NCBI RefSeq assembly: GCF_000023705.1
Contig: NC_012968.1
Span: 1,550,001 to 1,614,000, forward strand
Length of the DNA: 64,000 nucleotides
Origin: Methylotenera mobilis JLW8
GTDB taxonomy: Bacteria; Pseudomonadota; Gammaproteobacteria; Burkholderiales; Methylophilaceae
Direction of reading: 5' to 3'
Shown: positions 9,717 to 19,578 of the stretch, piece by piece
Layout of the letters: every line of letters begins with the position of its first letter
Position numbering within the stretch: position 1 is the first letter of the stretch
The notes under the pieces: model-generated
Seen by the model: only the letters and a program-made list of their open reading frames with translations
Database searches by the model: none
Told to the model about the DNA's origin: nothing
Made by a program: the position numbers and the translations under genes

Positions 9717-10832
9717 TTAGCGCATGCCTAACACCTCAACTGGCTCATTAAAGGCAAACCCTAAGGCACTAGCCACTGGCAGATTAGTGACTTTGCCTTG
9801 ATGGATATTTAAGCCGTTTCTCAAGCCCTCGTCATCACGTAACGCCTGCAAACCTTTATCCGCCAGCGCTATCACGTAGGGTAATGTGGCATTATTGAGC
9901 GCGTAGGCCGAGGTGCGCGGCACCGAGCCCGGCATATTGGCCACGCAGTAATGAATCACGCCATCCACTACATAAGTCGGTGCGTCATGCGTTGTAGGAT
10001 GGGAAGTTTCACAACAACCGCCCTGGTCAATGGCAACATCCACAATCACACTACCTGGCTTCATCCGCGCTACAATTTCATGCGTAATCAGCTTAGGTGC
10101 GGATGCACCCGGAATCAACACTGCGCCAATCACCAAGTCAGCCATCATGCAGTGCTGCTCAATAGCAGCCGCGGTTGAACATACAGTATGCAAGCGATGA
10201 CCGAATTGCTTTTGCAGTTTACGCAGCACCTCGATATTACGGTCCAGCACCGTCACATTAGCACCCATACCCAGTGCCACATCAATCGCATGCAAACCCA
10301 CTACACCGCCACCCAGCACGGTAACCTGCCCGGGCGCCACCCCAGGAATGCCACCCAACAGCACGCCCAAACCGCCATGTGTTTTTTCCAGAAAGTATGC
10401 ACCAGCTTGTACTGCAAGCCGGCCTGCCACTTCGGACATAGGTGCTAACAATGGTAAACCACCTTTGCCGGTCACCGTTTCATAAGCGATGCAGGTTGCA
10501 CCAGAATCAATTAGATCGATTGCCTGCTGCGGGTCCGGCGCGAGGTGTAAATAGGTAAAAAGCATTTGCCCGGCTTGTAGCCATTGTCGCTCTACAGCCT
10601 GCGGCTCTTTGACTTTAACGATGAGCTCAGTACTTTTAAACAGCTCTTGTGCCGAGTAGGTAATGGTTGCGCCAGCAGCCACATAATCCGCATCGGAAGC
10701 GCTAATACCATTCCCGGCACCCGCCTCCACCACAACTTCATGACCGCGTGCCACCAGTTCACGTACATTTTCTGGCACAAGGCCTACGCGATATTCCTGC
10801 GCTTTGATTTCTTTAGGTACACCAATCAACAT
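9717..10832 (-). CDS. ald: Alanine dehydrogenase
   Basis: NAD-dependent interconversion of L-alanine with pyruvate and ammonia in the cytoplasm. Family blocks are present: MLIGVPKEIKAQEYRVGLVP at the N terminus, the substrate-loop region EKTHGGLGVLLGG, the Rossmann VLGGGVVGLHA and the NMPGSVPRTSAYALN block. An upstream ATG exists at 10853, but the ATG at 10832 follows GAGGAG at a 9-nt spacing and gives 371 aa, the normal family length, so it is chosen. In a methylotroph this enzyme would link carbon and nitrogen flow; no regulator is adjacent. Confidence 0.94.
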   Translation of the reverse strand: MLIGVPKEIKAQEYRVGLVPENVRELVARGHEVVVEAGAGNGISASDADYVAAGATITYSAQELFKSTELIVKVKEPQAVERQWLQAGQMLFTYLHLAPDPQQAIDLIDSGATCIAYETVTGKGGLPLLAPMSEVAGRLAVQAGAYFLEKTHGGLGVLLGGIPGVAPGQVTVLGGGVVGLHAIDVALGMGANVTVLDRNIEVLRKLQKQFGHRLHTVCSTAAAIEQHCMMADLVIGAVLIPGASAPKLITHEIVARMKPGSVIVDVAIDQGGCCETSHPTTHDAPTYVVDGVIHYCVANMPGSVPRTSAYALNNATLPYVIALADKGLQALRDDEGLRNGLNIHQGKVTNLPVASALGFAFNEPVEVLGMR

Positions 10833-10996
10833 GAGCTTACACTCCTCAATCATGGTTCTTAATCACGACTTTGATAACACTTCCAAGCGGCACAAAGGCT
10901 AAGATTAAATTAGCCCTTACAGGTAGCACTATTTATAGCATGACTAGCTTATACCGAGGTTAGTTTATGTCAGGACTAATTAAGAATATGACCAAC

Positions 10997-13900
10997 TCAC
11001 ACTAAGACTAATTTACCTATACTTAAAAACAAAATCGCTTTTTTAATCGGCAGCCCTTCATGTGCAAATAACATAGCGTAGTTTTCCAGCTGGCTACGGT
11101 ACGGTGCAGTGGCCGCATTAAGTTCATACTCAGCCGCATCAGGCGCCAAACGTACTGATTTGTAATCAATAATCCAGCGTACGCCATCCTCTACAAAGGT
11201 ACGGTCTACCACATAACTTTTCACCTTATCTTGCTCGGTGCGGGTAATAGCCAGCTCAGACTCCGCGTCATGCCTTGCCTGTAGTACCCACTGACCATCA
11301 GCACTATTTAGCGTCTGCTGTAAGATGCGCACCACCGTCACAGCTGCATCATTGGCTGCCGCTGCGGTATGTCCTTGCTGACGTAACCAGTGTTGCATCG
11401 CAGCTTCAAGCGTGGCAACTCGAGTAGCTGTCCAGTTCGCCACTCCTTGCTGCGCTATCATCTCCATATAACGGTGCGCTAAAGTACCTGCATCTGCTTC
11501 TAAACTGCTATGGTAGCTAGGCTTTACGTTCGGCTTCGCATAACTAGGCGCAGCTTTTCCCGTCTGTAATAGTACAGGTACGGCAGGCTGTGCCAGCCGT
11601 ATTAGTTGCGGTGTAAAGTCAGCAATATCACCCTGTGCAGGCTGCTCGAATGCCAGCTGAGCATCAGCCTCAAACACGGGTGCAACCTCATTCCATAGCA
11701 GGTCTAAATAAGTATTCTTGGTCGGGCTAATCTCGCCCTTGGCATTTTGGTTGGCTATGCCAAACAGGTGCAATTTACGCTCCACCCGCGTTGCTGCCAC
11801 GTAGAGCACACGTGCTGATTCGTTCGCATCACGCGCTTTCTCACGCGATTCTAAGTAATCATATGGGCTCACATTATCTTTATCGCGCGCACCTTTCGGG
11901 ATATAAGGCGCAGCGAGCAGCTCATGACTATAGGATGTTTTTACCTCTTCCCACAGCACTAAAGGCTTATCAGTGTTGTTGCCGCCGGTTGGCGCCCCTA
12001 GCCCTAACAGCATTACGGTATCGAACTCCAGACCTTTGGATTTATGTATGGTCATCATTTGCAGATGCTCGCCCTGGCTGTCAGGCGCTGCAAACAGCTT
12101 GGTGATTTCACTCTCCATCCGTTCTGGTGAAAATTGATTACTACGGTCTAAACCATCTAAACACGTGAAAAACGCCTGCACATCCACTACATCTGCCTTA
12201 TCCCACAGGCAATCCGTACCGTTAAGCATCAGCCACACACCGCGAATCCAGCGACTTACACCCATACGGCCTTGGTTCACGTAGGCTTCTGTCAGCACGG
12301 CACGCAGATGCAGCAAACGTGCTTGTCCATCGTCAGATAAGCGCTGAATAATTTCGCTATCTTGCATCAGCGACCACACCGTACGGTAATGGTCGCGCCC
12401 GGCTAGTTCGTATAAATCATGCAAAGTTAACCCGCACCAAGGCGCACGTAAAATAGCCAGCCAATGCACCCGGTCTGCTCTATGGTGCAGCGCATGCATC
12501 AGGGAGAGCAGGTCTTGCACTATCTGCCTCCCTTCCAACGCTTCAATCTCCACCGCTTGGAACGGAATATCTTGATGCTCGCGCCGCAGTTGGCTCACCA
12601 AATGTGATAAATGCTTTTTCGACCTGACCAGCACCGCAATTTTTTGCCCAGGATACCGGTTACGCTCCTCTTGAATGGTGCGAATCACAGCCTCCGCTTC
12701 GCGCTGCGCAGCAGCTTCGTAGCTTTCATCCGCTTGCTTAATCAATGGATGCACCACTACCCCAGCCTCAGCCAACTCCTGCTTGGTGGCGATAAATGGC
12801 CGGTAATGTATCGCGCCCTGTGTCACTTCGTCATGTGTGGGGAATATAGGAGCGAAAGTCTGATTAATCCAGCTAATAATCGCAGGGCAAGAGCGATTAT
12901 TACGATAAAGCTGCAAACGCTCTAAGTGGATATTACCAATCCCATTATCCGCGGCCTCAATAAACAAGCCCACATTAGCTTTACGGAAACGATAAATGGA
13001 CTGCATCGGATCGCCCACGGCAAACAAAGTACGGCCATCATCAAATTGCCAACCTAAAGTTAGCTGCTCTATCAGTGCCACTTGGCTAGGGCTGGTATCT
13101 TGGAACTCATCTACCAGCAAATGCTGGATTTGGTAATCTAGCTTTAACGCCAGCTCGGTAGGCTCGCCAAAATGGTCAGACAAAGCATGGGTCGCACGCT
13201 GTGCTATCTCCACAAAATCAACCTCGCCTGCACGTTGAAACACCAGCCACAGCTCGGCCACTGCGAGCGTGAGCAATTTAGACAGCGTGGTGATAATTTG
13301 CCAGCTAGCGTTTTCATTACTTAAATTAGGCAACGATTTAACGCGATATAGCGCAGCAGGGTCTTCCACAGCGTGAATAATTTCAACCAAGGCAGTCTTT
13401 TGCGCGCGACCTTCATCGGTCGCGGGAAAGCCCACTTTTACATTCAGGCCGCCTTCTTTACGCGGCTCGCCACTTGCAGTCAGTAATAGCTCGGCCAAGG
13501 CGCACCACATTGGCAAGACTTCCTGCTTTTGTGCAAGAGGCGTTTCCCAATCCACCAACAAGGCAATCGGGTGATCACAAGGCAAATTAGATGCAGCAAA
13601 ACGTGCGGTAGGCATCAGTAAATGCTGCAACCTGAACGGCACCGCCTGCGCAGCTACTTCAAGCTCTTGCTCTACCAAATAACGCAAGGTTTGCTGCAGC
13701 TGCTCGGCATCTACCTCATGCTGGGCATGGTGTAGCCATTGGTCGCGCTTTTCCAACATCTTGACCAGCAGATTTTTAAGCTGGTTGCTATCATTATCCA
13801 CATAGCGCAGCGCTGTTTTCACTAAATCGCTATGCTCAGTGCCGTTCACCAAAGCCAGCGCCTGCTCAGCAGCTTGCGCATACAGCACGCCGGCATCAGT

Positions 13901-14353
13901 CGTTACCTGTGGTTGCGCGCCAAAGCGGCTCATTAACGGCATTTGTCGCGCTAAGTGCGCACATAAACTATCAATAGTAAAAATACGTAAGCGCGATGGG
14001 TTTTCTATCAGCTGCCAATTCTTTTGCTTAGATTGCTGCAGTGCCTTTAAACTCAATTCATAAGTGATTTGCTTGTGCGGCTGCGCTGGCATTTCCTTGC
14101 TATCTGCTTTTAGCAAGCTATCCAGAATACGCAAGCGCATTTCTGCCGCCGCCTTATTGGTAAAGGTAATTGCAATAATCTCTTCCGGCGCATTAACTGT
14201 TTGCAACAGCTTCAAATAGCGCTGGGTCAGTAGCTCGGTTTTACCCGCGCCTGCCGGTGCCTCTACAATAAAAGAAGCTAAATCCAGTGCGCGTAGGCGA
14301 TTTTGCGCATCTAGCGCTAAAGCTTCAGCGGCTGAGGTATGTTCTATACTCAT
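10997..14353 (-). CDS. AddA-like UvrD-family helicase-nuclease
   Basis: The helicase-nuclease subunit of an AddAB-type double-strand break repair complex, the functional counterpart of RecBCD. The 1118-aa protein shows Walker A APAGAGKT at 32-39, the helicase box LLVDEFQDTSP, motif III GDPMQSIYRFR, motif V TIHKSKGLEFD, and a C-terminal PD-(D/E)XK nuclease with WIIDYKS. The start overlaps the stop of the partner gene by one base, implying coupled translation. Products of this type are often annotated only as UvrD-helicase domain protein. Confidence 0.88.
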   Translation of the reverse strand: MSIEHTSAAEALALDAQNRLRALDLASFIVEAPAGAGKTELLTQRYLKLLQTVNAPEEIIAITFTNKAAAEMRLRILDSLLKADSKEMPAQPHKQITYELSLKALQQSKQKNWQLIENPSRLRIFTIDSLCAHLARQMPLMSRFGAQPQVTTDAGVLYAQAAEQALALVNGTEHSDLVKTALRYVDNDSNQLKNLLVKMLEKRDQWLHHAQHEVDAEQLQQTLRYLVEQELEVAAQAVPFRLQHLLMPTARFAASNLPCDHPIALLVDWETPLAQKQEVLPMWCALAELLLTASGEPRKEGGLNVKVGFPATDEGRAQKTALVEIIHAVEDPAALYRVKSLPNLSNENASWQIITTLSKLLTLAVAELWLVFQRAGEVDFVEIAQRATHALSDHFGEPTELALKLDYQIQHLLVDEFQDTSPSQVALIEQLTLGWQFDDGRTLFAVGDPMQSIYRFRKANVGLFIEAADNGIGNIHLERLQLYRNNRSCPAIISWINQTFAPIFPTHDEVTQGAIHYRPFIATKQELAEAGVVVHPLIKQADESYEAAAQREAEAVIRTIQEERNRYPGQKIAVLVRSKKHLSHLVSQLRREHQDIPFQAVEIEALEGRQIVQDLLSLMHALHHRADRVHWLAILRAPWCGLTLHDLYELAGRDHYRTVWSLMQDSEIIQRLSDDGQARLLHLRAVLTEAYVNQGRMGVSRWIRGVWLMLNGTDCLWDKADVVDVQAFFTCLDGLDRSNQFSPERMESEITKLFAAPDSQGEHLQMMTIHKSKGLEFDTVMLLGLGAPTGGNNTDKPLVLWEEVKTSYSHELLAAPYIPKGARDKDNVSPYDYLESREKARDANESARVLYVAATRVERKLHLFGIANQNAKGEISPTKNTYLDLLWNEVAPVFEADAQLAFEQPAQGDIADFTPQLIRLAQPAVPVLLQTGKAAPSYAKPNVKPSYHSSLEADAGTLAHRYMEMIAQQGVANWTATRVATLEAAMQHWLRQQGHTAAAANDAAVTVVRILQQTLNSADGQWVLQARHDAESELAITRTEQDKVKSYVVDRTFVEDGVRWIIDYKSVRLAPDAAEYELNAATAPYRSQLENYAMLFAHEGLPIKKAILFLSIGKLVLV

Positions 14354-17046
14354 TACACACCACCCTGTGCATTCGCACCCTGAAACCGTTCAAATTGCAA
14401 TTTACGCTCGGGTAGCCGGAGCAGTGTAGTCACTTCGCAATACATCAGATCAGTGGCATCGCTAAAGCGCGTTGCAGCTTCTCCCGCCTTCAGTTCCAGT
14501 GCTATATCTTCAATTGATGCTTTCCAATGCTGTAACAAATGCGGCCAATCTACAAAGTTTTGGGTAAATGCTGGTTTACGCTTGGCTTGTTCCGTCTCAA
14601 AGTTCACTTCCCCCACTCCGCTAAACGCATGGTCAGCCACCTTCACCATCCCAAAATAAATGCCAGTGACAGCCTGTGTATTTTCCGCATAAAAGCTTGC
14701 GTAAATAGGCAGTTGTGGCTCAGTAATGCGGTCTTCACCCCAGTTTTTGGTTTTAGGCGTTTGCCCCGTTTTGTAGTCAATAAACTCTAAACCACCGTTT
14801 TCCAACTCATGCACCCGGTCAATTTTCAAGGTCACTTCTATCCCGCAAATCTGTACGAGTTTGCTTACTTCACAACCTATCATCTTAAATGCTACGCCAC
14901 GCTCTTTCTCAAACTGCAGCCAATCACCGACCAGGTTGAAAAGACGCTCGTGTTCCAACTCAAGTATCGCAGGGGAAGCCACGTCAGTCTCGGTCGCAAA
15001 ATCTTCTAACGTTAGACTCACCGCCTGTTTTAAAGCCAAGATAAAATCATCCGCGCTCATATCCCGTAAATCGGCAAAATGACGCTTATTCCAAAACCGC
15101 TCCAGCACATCGTGCACAAGTGAGCCGCGCATCATATTATCTAAACCGCTGGTGGGAGTTTTGAGTGCTTTCGCCCCTAGGCGATATTGATAAAATGCCC
15201 AGGCAGGGCAAATCGCCTGTGCTTTCAATAAACCGGTACCGCCCGAAACATGGTCACCCTCCTCCACTATTGGCGCCATGTGGTCATCCATATGCATCAG
15301 CGTTTCGTGCGCGCTAGCACTTAACTGCTCAGCTAGTGTTTCAGCCAAAGGGATATCCGTATCCAGCGTCGGAATATCATGCATCAATGGTGATGCACGT
15401 AGCTGACTCTCGCCAGACGTGCGACTGCTGGAAAACGTAATCTGCTGTGCCGAATGTAATAAACGGTGATGTATGGTTGCCGCAAACGTTGCCTGAATAC
15501 TGTCATCAGCATTAGGTAAACCTGCTGTACGCTGAATAAACGCTGGCAGCAATGGATTAGGACGTGCCGGCGGCGGCCAAATATGGTCATTCATATGCAT
15601 GCACCAAATCGCATCCACCGGTGCACTCAGGCCTTCCATAATGCCCAATATCTGAATCGCCGGCGTTTGTTCGGTTTCTGGCTGGAACACCTGGTTGGTA
15701 CAGATTTGCTGCAAATAAGCCACGGCCTGATTCGCAGAAATGCGTCTGCCCAAGACATCCAGCTGCGCTAGCTGCTGCAATGCTTTTTGCCATGCATTGA
15801 TTGCCTGATACTCCAAGCTACTGATAGTACGCTCGCCCGGCCAACGCATGTGCTCCAGCAACGTATCTAGCACTTCGCCCCACTGTGCCGCGTGTGCTAA
15901 TTTGCTCGGCACTGCAGCCACCACCGCGTTAAGGTCTTGCAACAACTGCTGCAAGTTCAGGCCTTCATCATGTTGCTTCTGTGCAAATGCAATAAAACTG
16001 GCCAAGGTAAACTGCGCGGGGAGTTTTTCACGCATCCTTGCGTCAAGCAACGCACGCGCATCCGCTTCTTGCTGGCTTGCAGACCAAAATGGAGAAAGCA
16101 ACATCGCGGAAACATCAGCATAGGCCAATTGATAAGCAGTCACCAATCGCAATAAATGCAGCGCGGCTTGCACCACGGGTTGCTGCGCCAGCGGTGTGCC
16201 TAAAGAAAAGTTATAACGGCGCGGTAACGCAGCCAAGCTAGGGCGCACACTTTCAGGGTAAAGCACGTCATCCAGTAAATCTGCCAGCTGGCTTCTCACC
16301 TCGCCCAAGCGTGGCGTCACTATCGCTATCACGGCATCAGGCTGCGCCGCTAAATATTGCGCTGCCCATGCTACGGCGGCACGGCACTCTGCATCATCAT
16401 GCTCCAAGCACACATGCTGCGCCTGTGCAGGTTCATTGGCTGTAGTGACGTAGTCTTCGACCTGCACACCGCGCGCTATTAGAATCTCCCGCAAACGCTT
16501 TTCCTGCGGCGCAGTCTGGTCAAAACCGGCAAACGCAATTCGGCATGGCAAGCCACTGCCCACATTAGCCAATTGAGAAAGCTGCCAATCTAAATAGCGC
16601 ACACTCTCTAGTGCGTTTAGCTCGCCACAGCGCGCCTGAAAAGCTTGCTGCCACAGTAAAAACTGACGCGTTTCTTCGGCCTGATGTTCACGTGGCACAT
16701 GCAGATGCCAAGCCACTACATAGCGGTTCGCTTCCATCGCAGCCTTGGCCAGGCCGGACACATCAAACAGCTCACCAAAAGCATTCTTTTTCAGTGACTG
16801 CGTAATCACCTCTTCCCATAGCAGCTGCTCATTAAAGCCGCTTAAGGCATAAGGTGAGTTCTGTGCGGCTAGCTCGCCAGTCAGCAATCCTATTTCAACA
16901 ACACTCTCTAACCATTGCGATAAGGTCTGTACATCAGGGCTATGCCACTGGTTTTGCTCTGCTTGTAGGTGCTGCTGTGCGATGTCGGTTTGAATACTGC
17001 GCGCCAAACGGGCAGACGGGCAAAGGATAAGCGTGTTTGAGGTCAT
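14353..17046 (-). CDS. AddB-like PD-(D/E)XK nuclease, inactivated-helicase type
   Basis: The second subunit of the AddAB-type complex, expected to process the opposite strand at a DNA end and recognise Chi-like sites. The 897-aa protein starts with TLILCPSARLARS, where the Walker A lysine motif is absent, and ends with a RecB-type nuclease carrying LEFIDYKTGQ near residue 755. No clear iron-sulphur cysteine cluster of the Firmicute AddB kind was recognised. It is first in a two-gene operon with the helicase gene. Confidence 0.85.
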   Translation of the reverse strand: MTSNTLILCPSARLARSIQTDIAQQHLQAEQNQWHSPDVQTLSQWLESVVEIGLLTGELAAQNSPYALSGFNEQLLWEEVITQSLKKNAFGELFDVSGLAKAAMEANRYVVAWHLHVPREHQAEETRQFLLWQQAFQARCGELNALESVRYLDWQLSQLANVGSGLPCRIAFAGFDQTAPQEKRLREILIARGVQVEDYVTTANEPAQAQHVCLEHDDAECRAAVAWAAQYLAAQPDAVIAIVTPRLGEVRSQLADLLDDVLYPESVRPSLAALPRRYNFSLGTPLAQQPVVQAALHLLRLVTAYQLAYADVSAMLLSPFWSASQQEADARALLDARMREKLPAQFTLASFIAFAQKQHDEGLNLQQLLQDLNAVVAAVPSKLAHAAQWGEVLDTLLEHMRWPGERTISSLEYQAINAWQKALQQLAQLDVLGRRISANQAVAYLQQICTNQVFQPETEQTPAIQILGIMEGLSAPVDAIWCMHMNDHIWPPPARPNPLLPAFIQRTAGLPNADDSIQATFAATIHHRLLHSAQQITFSSSRTSGESQLRASPLMHDIPTLDTDIPLAETLAEQLSASAHETLMHMDDHMAPIVEEGDHVSGGTGLLKAQAICPAWAFYQYRLGAKALKTPTSGLDNMMRGSLVHDVLERFWNKRHFADLRDMSADDFILALKQAVSLTLEDFATETDVASPAILELEHERLFNLVGDWLQFEKERGVAFKMIGCEVSKLVQICGIEVTLKIDRVHELENGGLEFIDYKTGQTPKTKNWGEDRITEPQLPIYASFYAENTQAVTGIYFGMVKVADHAFSGVGEVNFETEQAKRKPAFTQNFVDWPHLLQHWKASIEDIALELKAGEAATRFSDATDLMYCEVTTLLRLPERKLQFERFQGANAQGGV

Positions 17047-17122
17047 TGCACAATTCTATTGGATTATTTGTAATAGGCAAATAAAATAGCCGTACTCACA
17101 ACCTAAAGTCTAAAAACCAGCC

Positions 17123-17515
17123 ATGCTATCTCGCCTAAAAAAAATAATGACTTTTTTCACCTTTTTGGTGCTGCTACCCCTCGCGCTCTTTGCGCTATAC
17201 ACTTGGGCATCATTAAGCTGGGTTTACTCCTCTGGCGAGCGCGCGGGCTATGTGCAAAAACTCTCGCAAAAAGGTTGGATCTGCAAAACTTATGAAGGTG
17301 AGCTGATTTTAGTTTCCATGCCGGGCACACAGGCGGAGAAGTTCGCTTTTACGGTCAGAGATGCTAGCGTCGCAAAAAAAATCAATACAACCGTTGGCGA
17401 ACGCGTACGTCTAATCTATGAAGAGCATAAAGGTGTACCAACCACCTGCTTTGGCGAAACCAGCTTTTATGTCAAAGACGTAGAGTTACTAGACCCAACT
17501 AAAGCGAGCGACTAA
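17123..17515 (+). CDS. Unknown single-span membrane protein, 130 aa
   Basis: Function not recognised. Residues about 10-32 (FFTFLVLLPLALFALYTWAS) form one membrane segment or uncleaved signal anchor, preceded by positive residues, so the remaining ~95 residues are predicted to lie in the periplasm. Two cysteines (in WICKTY and TTCFGE) could form a disulphide. It is the first gene of a tight plus-strand run with greB, a DUF3147-like gene and earP, with only 7 bp before greB. It is divergent from the addB-like gene. Confidence 0.75.
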   Translation: MLSRLKKIMTFFTFLVLLPLALFALYTWASLSWVYSSGERAGYVQKLSQKGWICKTYEGELILVSMPGTQAEKFAFTVRDASVAKKINTTVGERVRLIYEEHKGVPTTCFGETSFYVKDVELLDPTKASD

Positions 17516-17522
17516 TTACCTC

Positions 17523-18008
17523 ATGGCCGCTACCGACGAAAAAAACTACATCACCCCTGAAGGTTTTGAAGCGCTCAGGGCAGAGTTTCATCAGCTCTAT
17601 AAAATTGAACGCCCTGAAATCGTACGCACCGTATCATGGGCTGCCAGCAACGGTGACCGCAGCGAAAATGGTGACTATATTTACGGCAAACGGCGTTTAC
17701 GCCAAATTGACAGCCGCTGCCGCCATTTAATGCGGCGTATGGATTTAGCGGAAATCGTAGATGCCAGCCAACAACAGCATCTGGAAAAAGTATATTTTGG
17801 CGCGTGGGTCACCTTATACAACCTGGACGATGACACTGAATATACTTACCGTATTGTGGGTAAAGACGAGCTCGAGCCCAGCAAAGGTTATATCAGCTGG
17901 GTGTCGCCACTGGCCAAATCCATACTAGGCAAATCTATCGGTGATACGGTACGCGCCGCCACACCCAAAGGTGAAGCAACTTTCGAAATCATCGAGATTA
18001 AGTACTAG
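17523..18008 (+). CDS. greB: Transcript cleavage factor GreB
   Basis: GreB enters the secondary channel of RNA polymerase and stimulates cleavage of backtracked transcripts. The 161-aa protein has the N-terminal coiled-coil with the acidic tip (NGDRSENGDYIYGKRRLRQID), which carries the D and E residues that coordinate metal, and the FKBP-like C-terminal domain (GYISWVSPLAKSILGKSIGD). The YGKRR form after the tip is typical of GreB rather than GreA. It sits in a close run with its neighbours. Confidence 0.94.
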   Translation: MAATDEKNYITPEGFEALRAEFHQLYKIERPEIVRTVSWAASNGDRSENGDYIYGKRRLRQIDSRCRHLMRRMDLAEIVDASQQQHLEKVYFGAWVTLYNLDDDTEYTYRIVGKDELEPSKGYISWVSPLAKSILGKSIGDTVRAATPKGEATFEIIEIKY

Positions 18009-18013
18009 CCGCC

Positions 18014-18364
18014 ATGAGTTACCTGATTATCAAATACCTGCTAACAGCACTGGCGATTGTGGTGATTTCTGAAACCGCGAAACTCAACGACAAGCTGGGT
18101 GGTTTAGTGGCTGCGCTGCCCCTGATTACTGTGATCAGCCTGATTTGGCTCTATATCGAACAACAGCCCACGGCTAAAATTGCCAACCACGCTTACTATA
18201 CGTTTTGGTATGTTATCCCCACGCTGCCGATGTTTCCGCTGTTTGCATGGATGCTACCAAGGTTCGGATTCTGGCCTACGCTCCTTACCTGTATCTTACT
18301 CACGGCTGTGCTGTTCTACGGCTACGCTCAGCTGCTCAAAATCTTCAATATTCACTTGCTGTAA
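18014..18364 (+). CDS. DUF3147-like small membrane protein
   Basis: A 116-aa integral membrane protein with four predicted segments: the N-terminal YLLTALAIVVISETA, the LVAALPLITVISLIWLYIE block, WYVIPTLPMFPLFAWML and the final LLTCILLTAVLFYGYA. The layout fits the DUF3147 family, which has no known function. It starts 5 bp after greB and ends 6 bp before earP, so it is very probably in the same transcript. No catalytic motif is visible. Confidence 0.8.
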   Translation: MSYLIIKYLLTALAIVVISETAKLNDKLGGLVAALPLITVISLIWLYIEQQPTAKIANHAYYTFWYVIPTLPMFPLFAWMLPRFGFWPTLLTCILLTAVLFYGYAQLLKIFNIHLL

Positions 18365-18370
18365 GAGATT

Positions 18371-19504
18371 ATGGCAAGCGATAAACATTGGGATATATTC
18401 TGCAAAATTGTCGATAACTTTGGTGACATCGGCGTCTGCTGGCGCTTGGCCAAACAGCTACACAACGAGCATCAGTTAACCATCTGCTTGTATATTGATG
18501 ACCTGTATGTCGCCAAGCAGCTGATTCCGGCCATCGATACTTCACTAGCACAGCAAACCATACAAAATATCTGCATCATTGTATGGCATGCAGATACCCA
18601 GTTCCCGCATGCGGCTCCGGTGGTGATTGAAAGCTTTGCCTGCGAATTACCGCCAACCTATCTCGCCACCATGCAGCCCAGCACGGTCTGGATTAATCTG
18701 GAGTATTTATCGGCCGAAGGCTGGGTTGATGATTTTCATGCCAACAGCTCAAAACGCGGTGCTTTAACCCGTCACTTTTTCTTCCCCGGCTTTACTCACA
18801 ACACCGGCGGCTTGTTACGCGAACATGCTATGCTGCAACAGCAGAGCCAAGTACCCGCGCAGCAGCCAGACCATTGGAAAGGCTTAGGCTTAACACCCAG
18901 CCAGCACCTGAAAGTATCATTATTCTGCTATCCGCATGCACCTATTTCCACACTATTATCGGCCATGGCGCAATCGACACAGCCGATTAACTGCTACGTG
19001 CCGGCCGGTAGCATTTTACCTAGTGTGGCTGACTTTTTCGGAAAGCCGTCATTACACATTGGCGATACGCTAAACCAACAAAACCTTACCTTGCATGTGA
19101 TTCCGTTTTTAAGTCAGGATGGTTACGATCAACTGCTAGCCTGCTGCGACATCAACTTTGTACGCGGTGAAGATAGCTGGATACGTGCCATTTGGGCGGG
19201 CAAGCCATTTATTTGGCAGCCATACCTGCAAACAGAACAAACCCACATTAAAAAACTACATGCATTTTTAGATTTATTTTACGCACAATGCCCACCTGCT
19301 CCCAAGGCGGCAGCGTATCAACTGCATAACGCATGGCAATCAGAACAAGTACCTAACACAGCATGGGATGATTATTTAAACAAGCTAACTGCACTTAAAA
19401 GCTATCACACCCTGCAAACGAATGCCCTTGCACAGCAAACAGACCTAGCGACTAAGTTGGTGATTTTTAGTGAGAAAATCATCAAAAGCACCACAGAAAA
19501 ATAA
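18371..19504 (+). CDS. earP: EF-P arginine rhamnosyltransferase EarP
   Basis: EarP transfers rhamnose from TDP-rhamnose to arginine 32 of elongation factor P, activating it to relieve ribosome stalling at polyproline. The 377-aa inverting GT-B enzyme has the N-terminal DNFGDIGVCWRLAKQL block and the C-terminal donor-binding block FVRGEDSWIRAIWAGKPFIWQ. The substrate gene efp follows 75 bp downstream and has the arginine EarP needs, which strongly supports the call. TDP-rhamnose synthesis genes are not in this window. Confidence 0.95.
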   Translation: MASDKHWDIFCKIVDNFGDIGVCWRLAKQLHNEHQLTICLYIDDLYVAKQLIPAIDTSLAQQTIQNICIIVWHADTQFPHAAPVVIESFACELPPTYLATMQPSTVWINLEYLSAEGWVDDFHANSSKRGALTRHFFFPGFTHNTGGLLREHAMLQQQSQVPAQQPDHWKGLGLTPSQHLKVSLFCYPHAPISTLLSAMAQSTQPINCYVPAGSILPSVADFFGKPSLHIGDTLNQQNLTLHVIPFLSQDGYDQLLACCDINFVRGEDSWIRAIWAGKPFIWQPYLQTEQTHIKKLHAFLDLFYAQCPPAPKAAAYQLHNAWQSEQVPNTAWDDYLNKLTALKSYHTLQTNALAQQTDLATKLVIFSEKIIKSTTEK

Positions 19505-19537
19505 CGTCAAGGAAAATAACATATAGGAAAAATAAGG

Positions 19538-19543
19538 TATAAT
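19538..19543 (+). promoter_or_regulatory. Likely -10 element of the efp promoter
   Basis: A perfect TATAAT lies 36 bp before the efp start, in the gap after earP. No good TTGACA is found 17 bp upstream, so the -35 is weak or absent. The position suggests efp has its own promoter besides read-through from earP. Confidence 0.45.
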
Positions 19544-19578
19544 GCGCGATTTTACGCATTTAGAATCTAAGGCACCCT

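Noticed and set aside
11791-16805. Many plus-strand open frames of 60-104 codons opposite the addA/addB genes
   Set aside because: They are antisense shadows of long conserved minus-strand genes with no family match or start signals.
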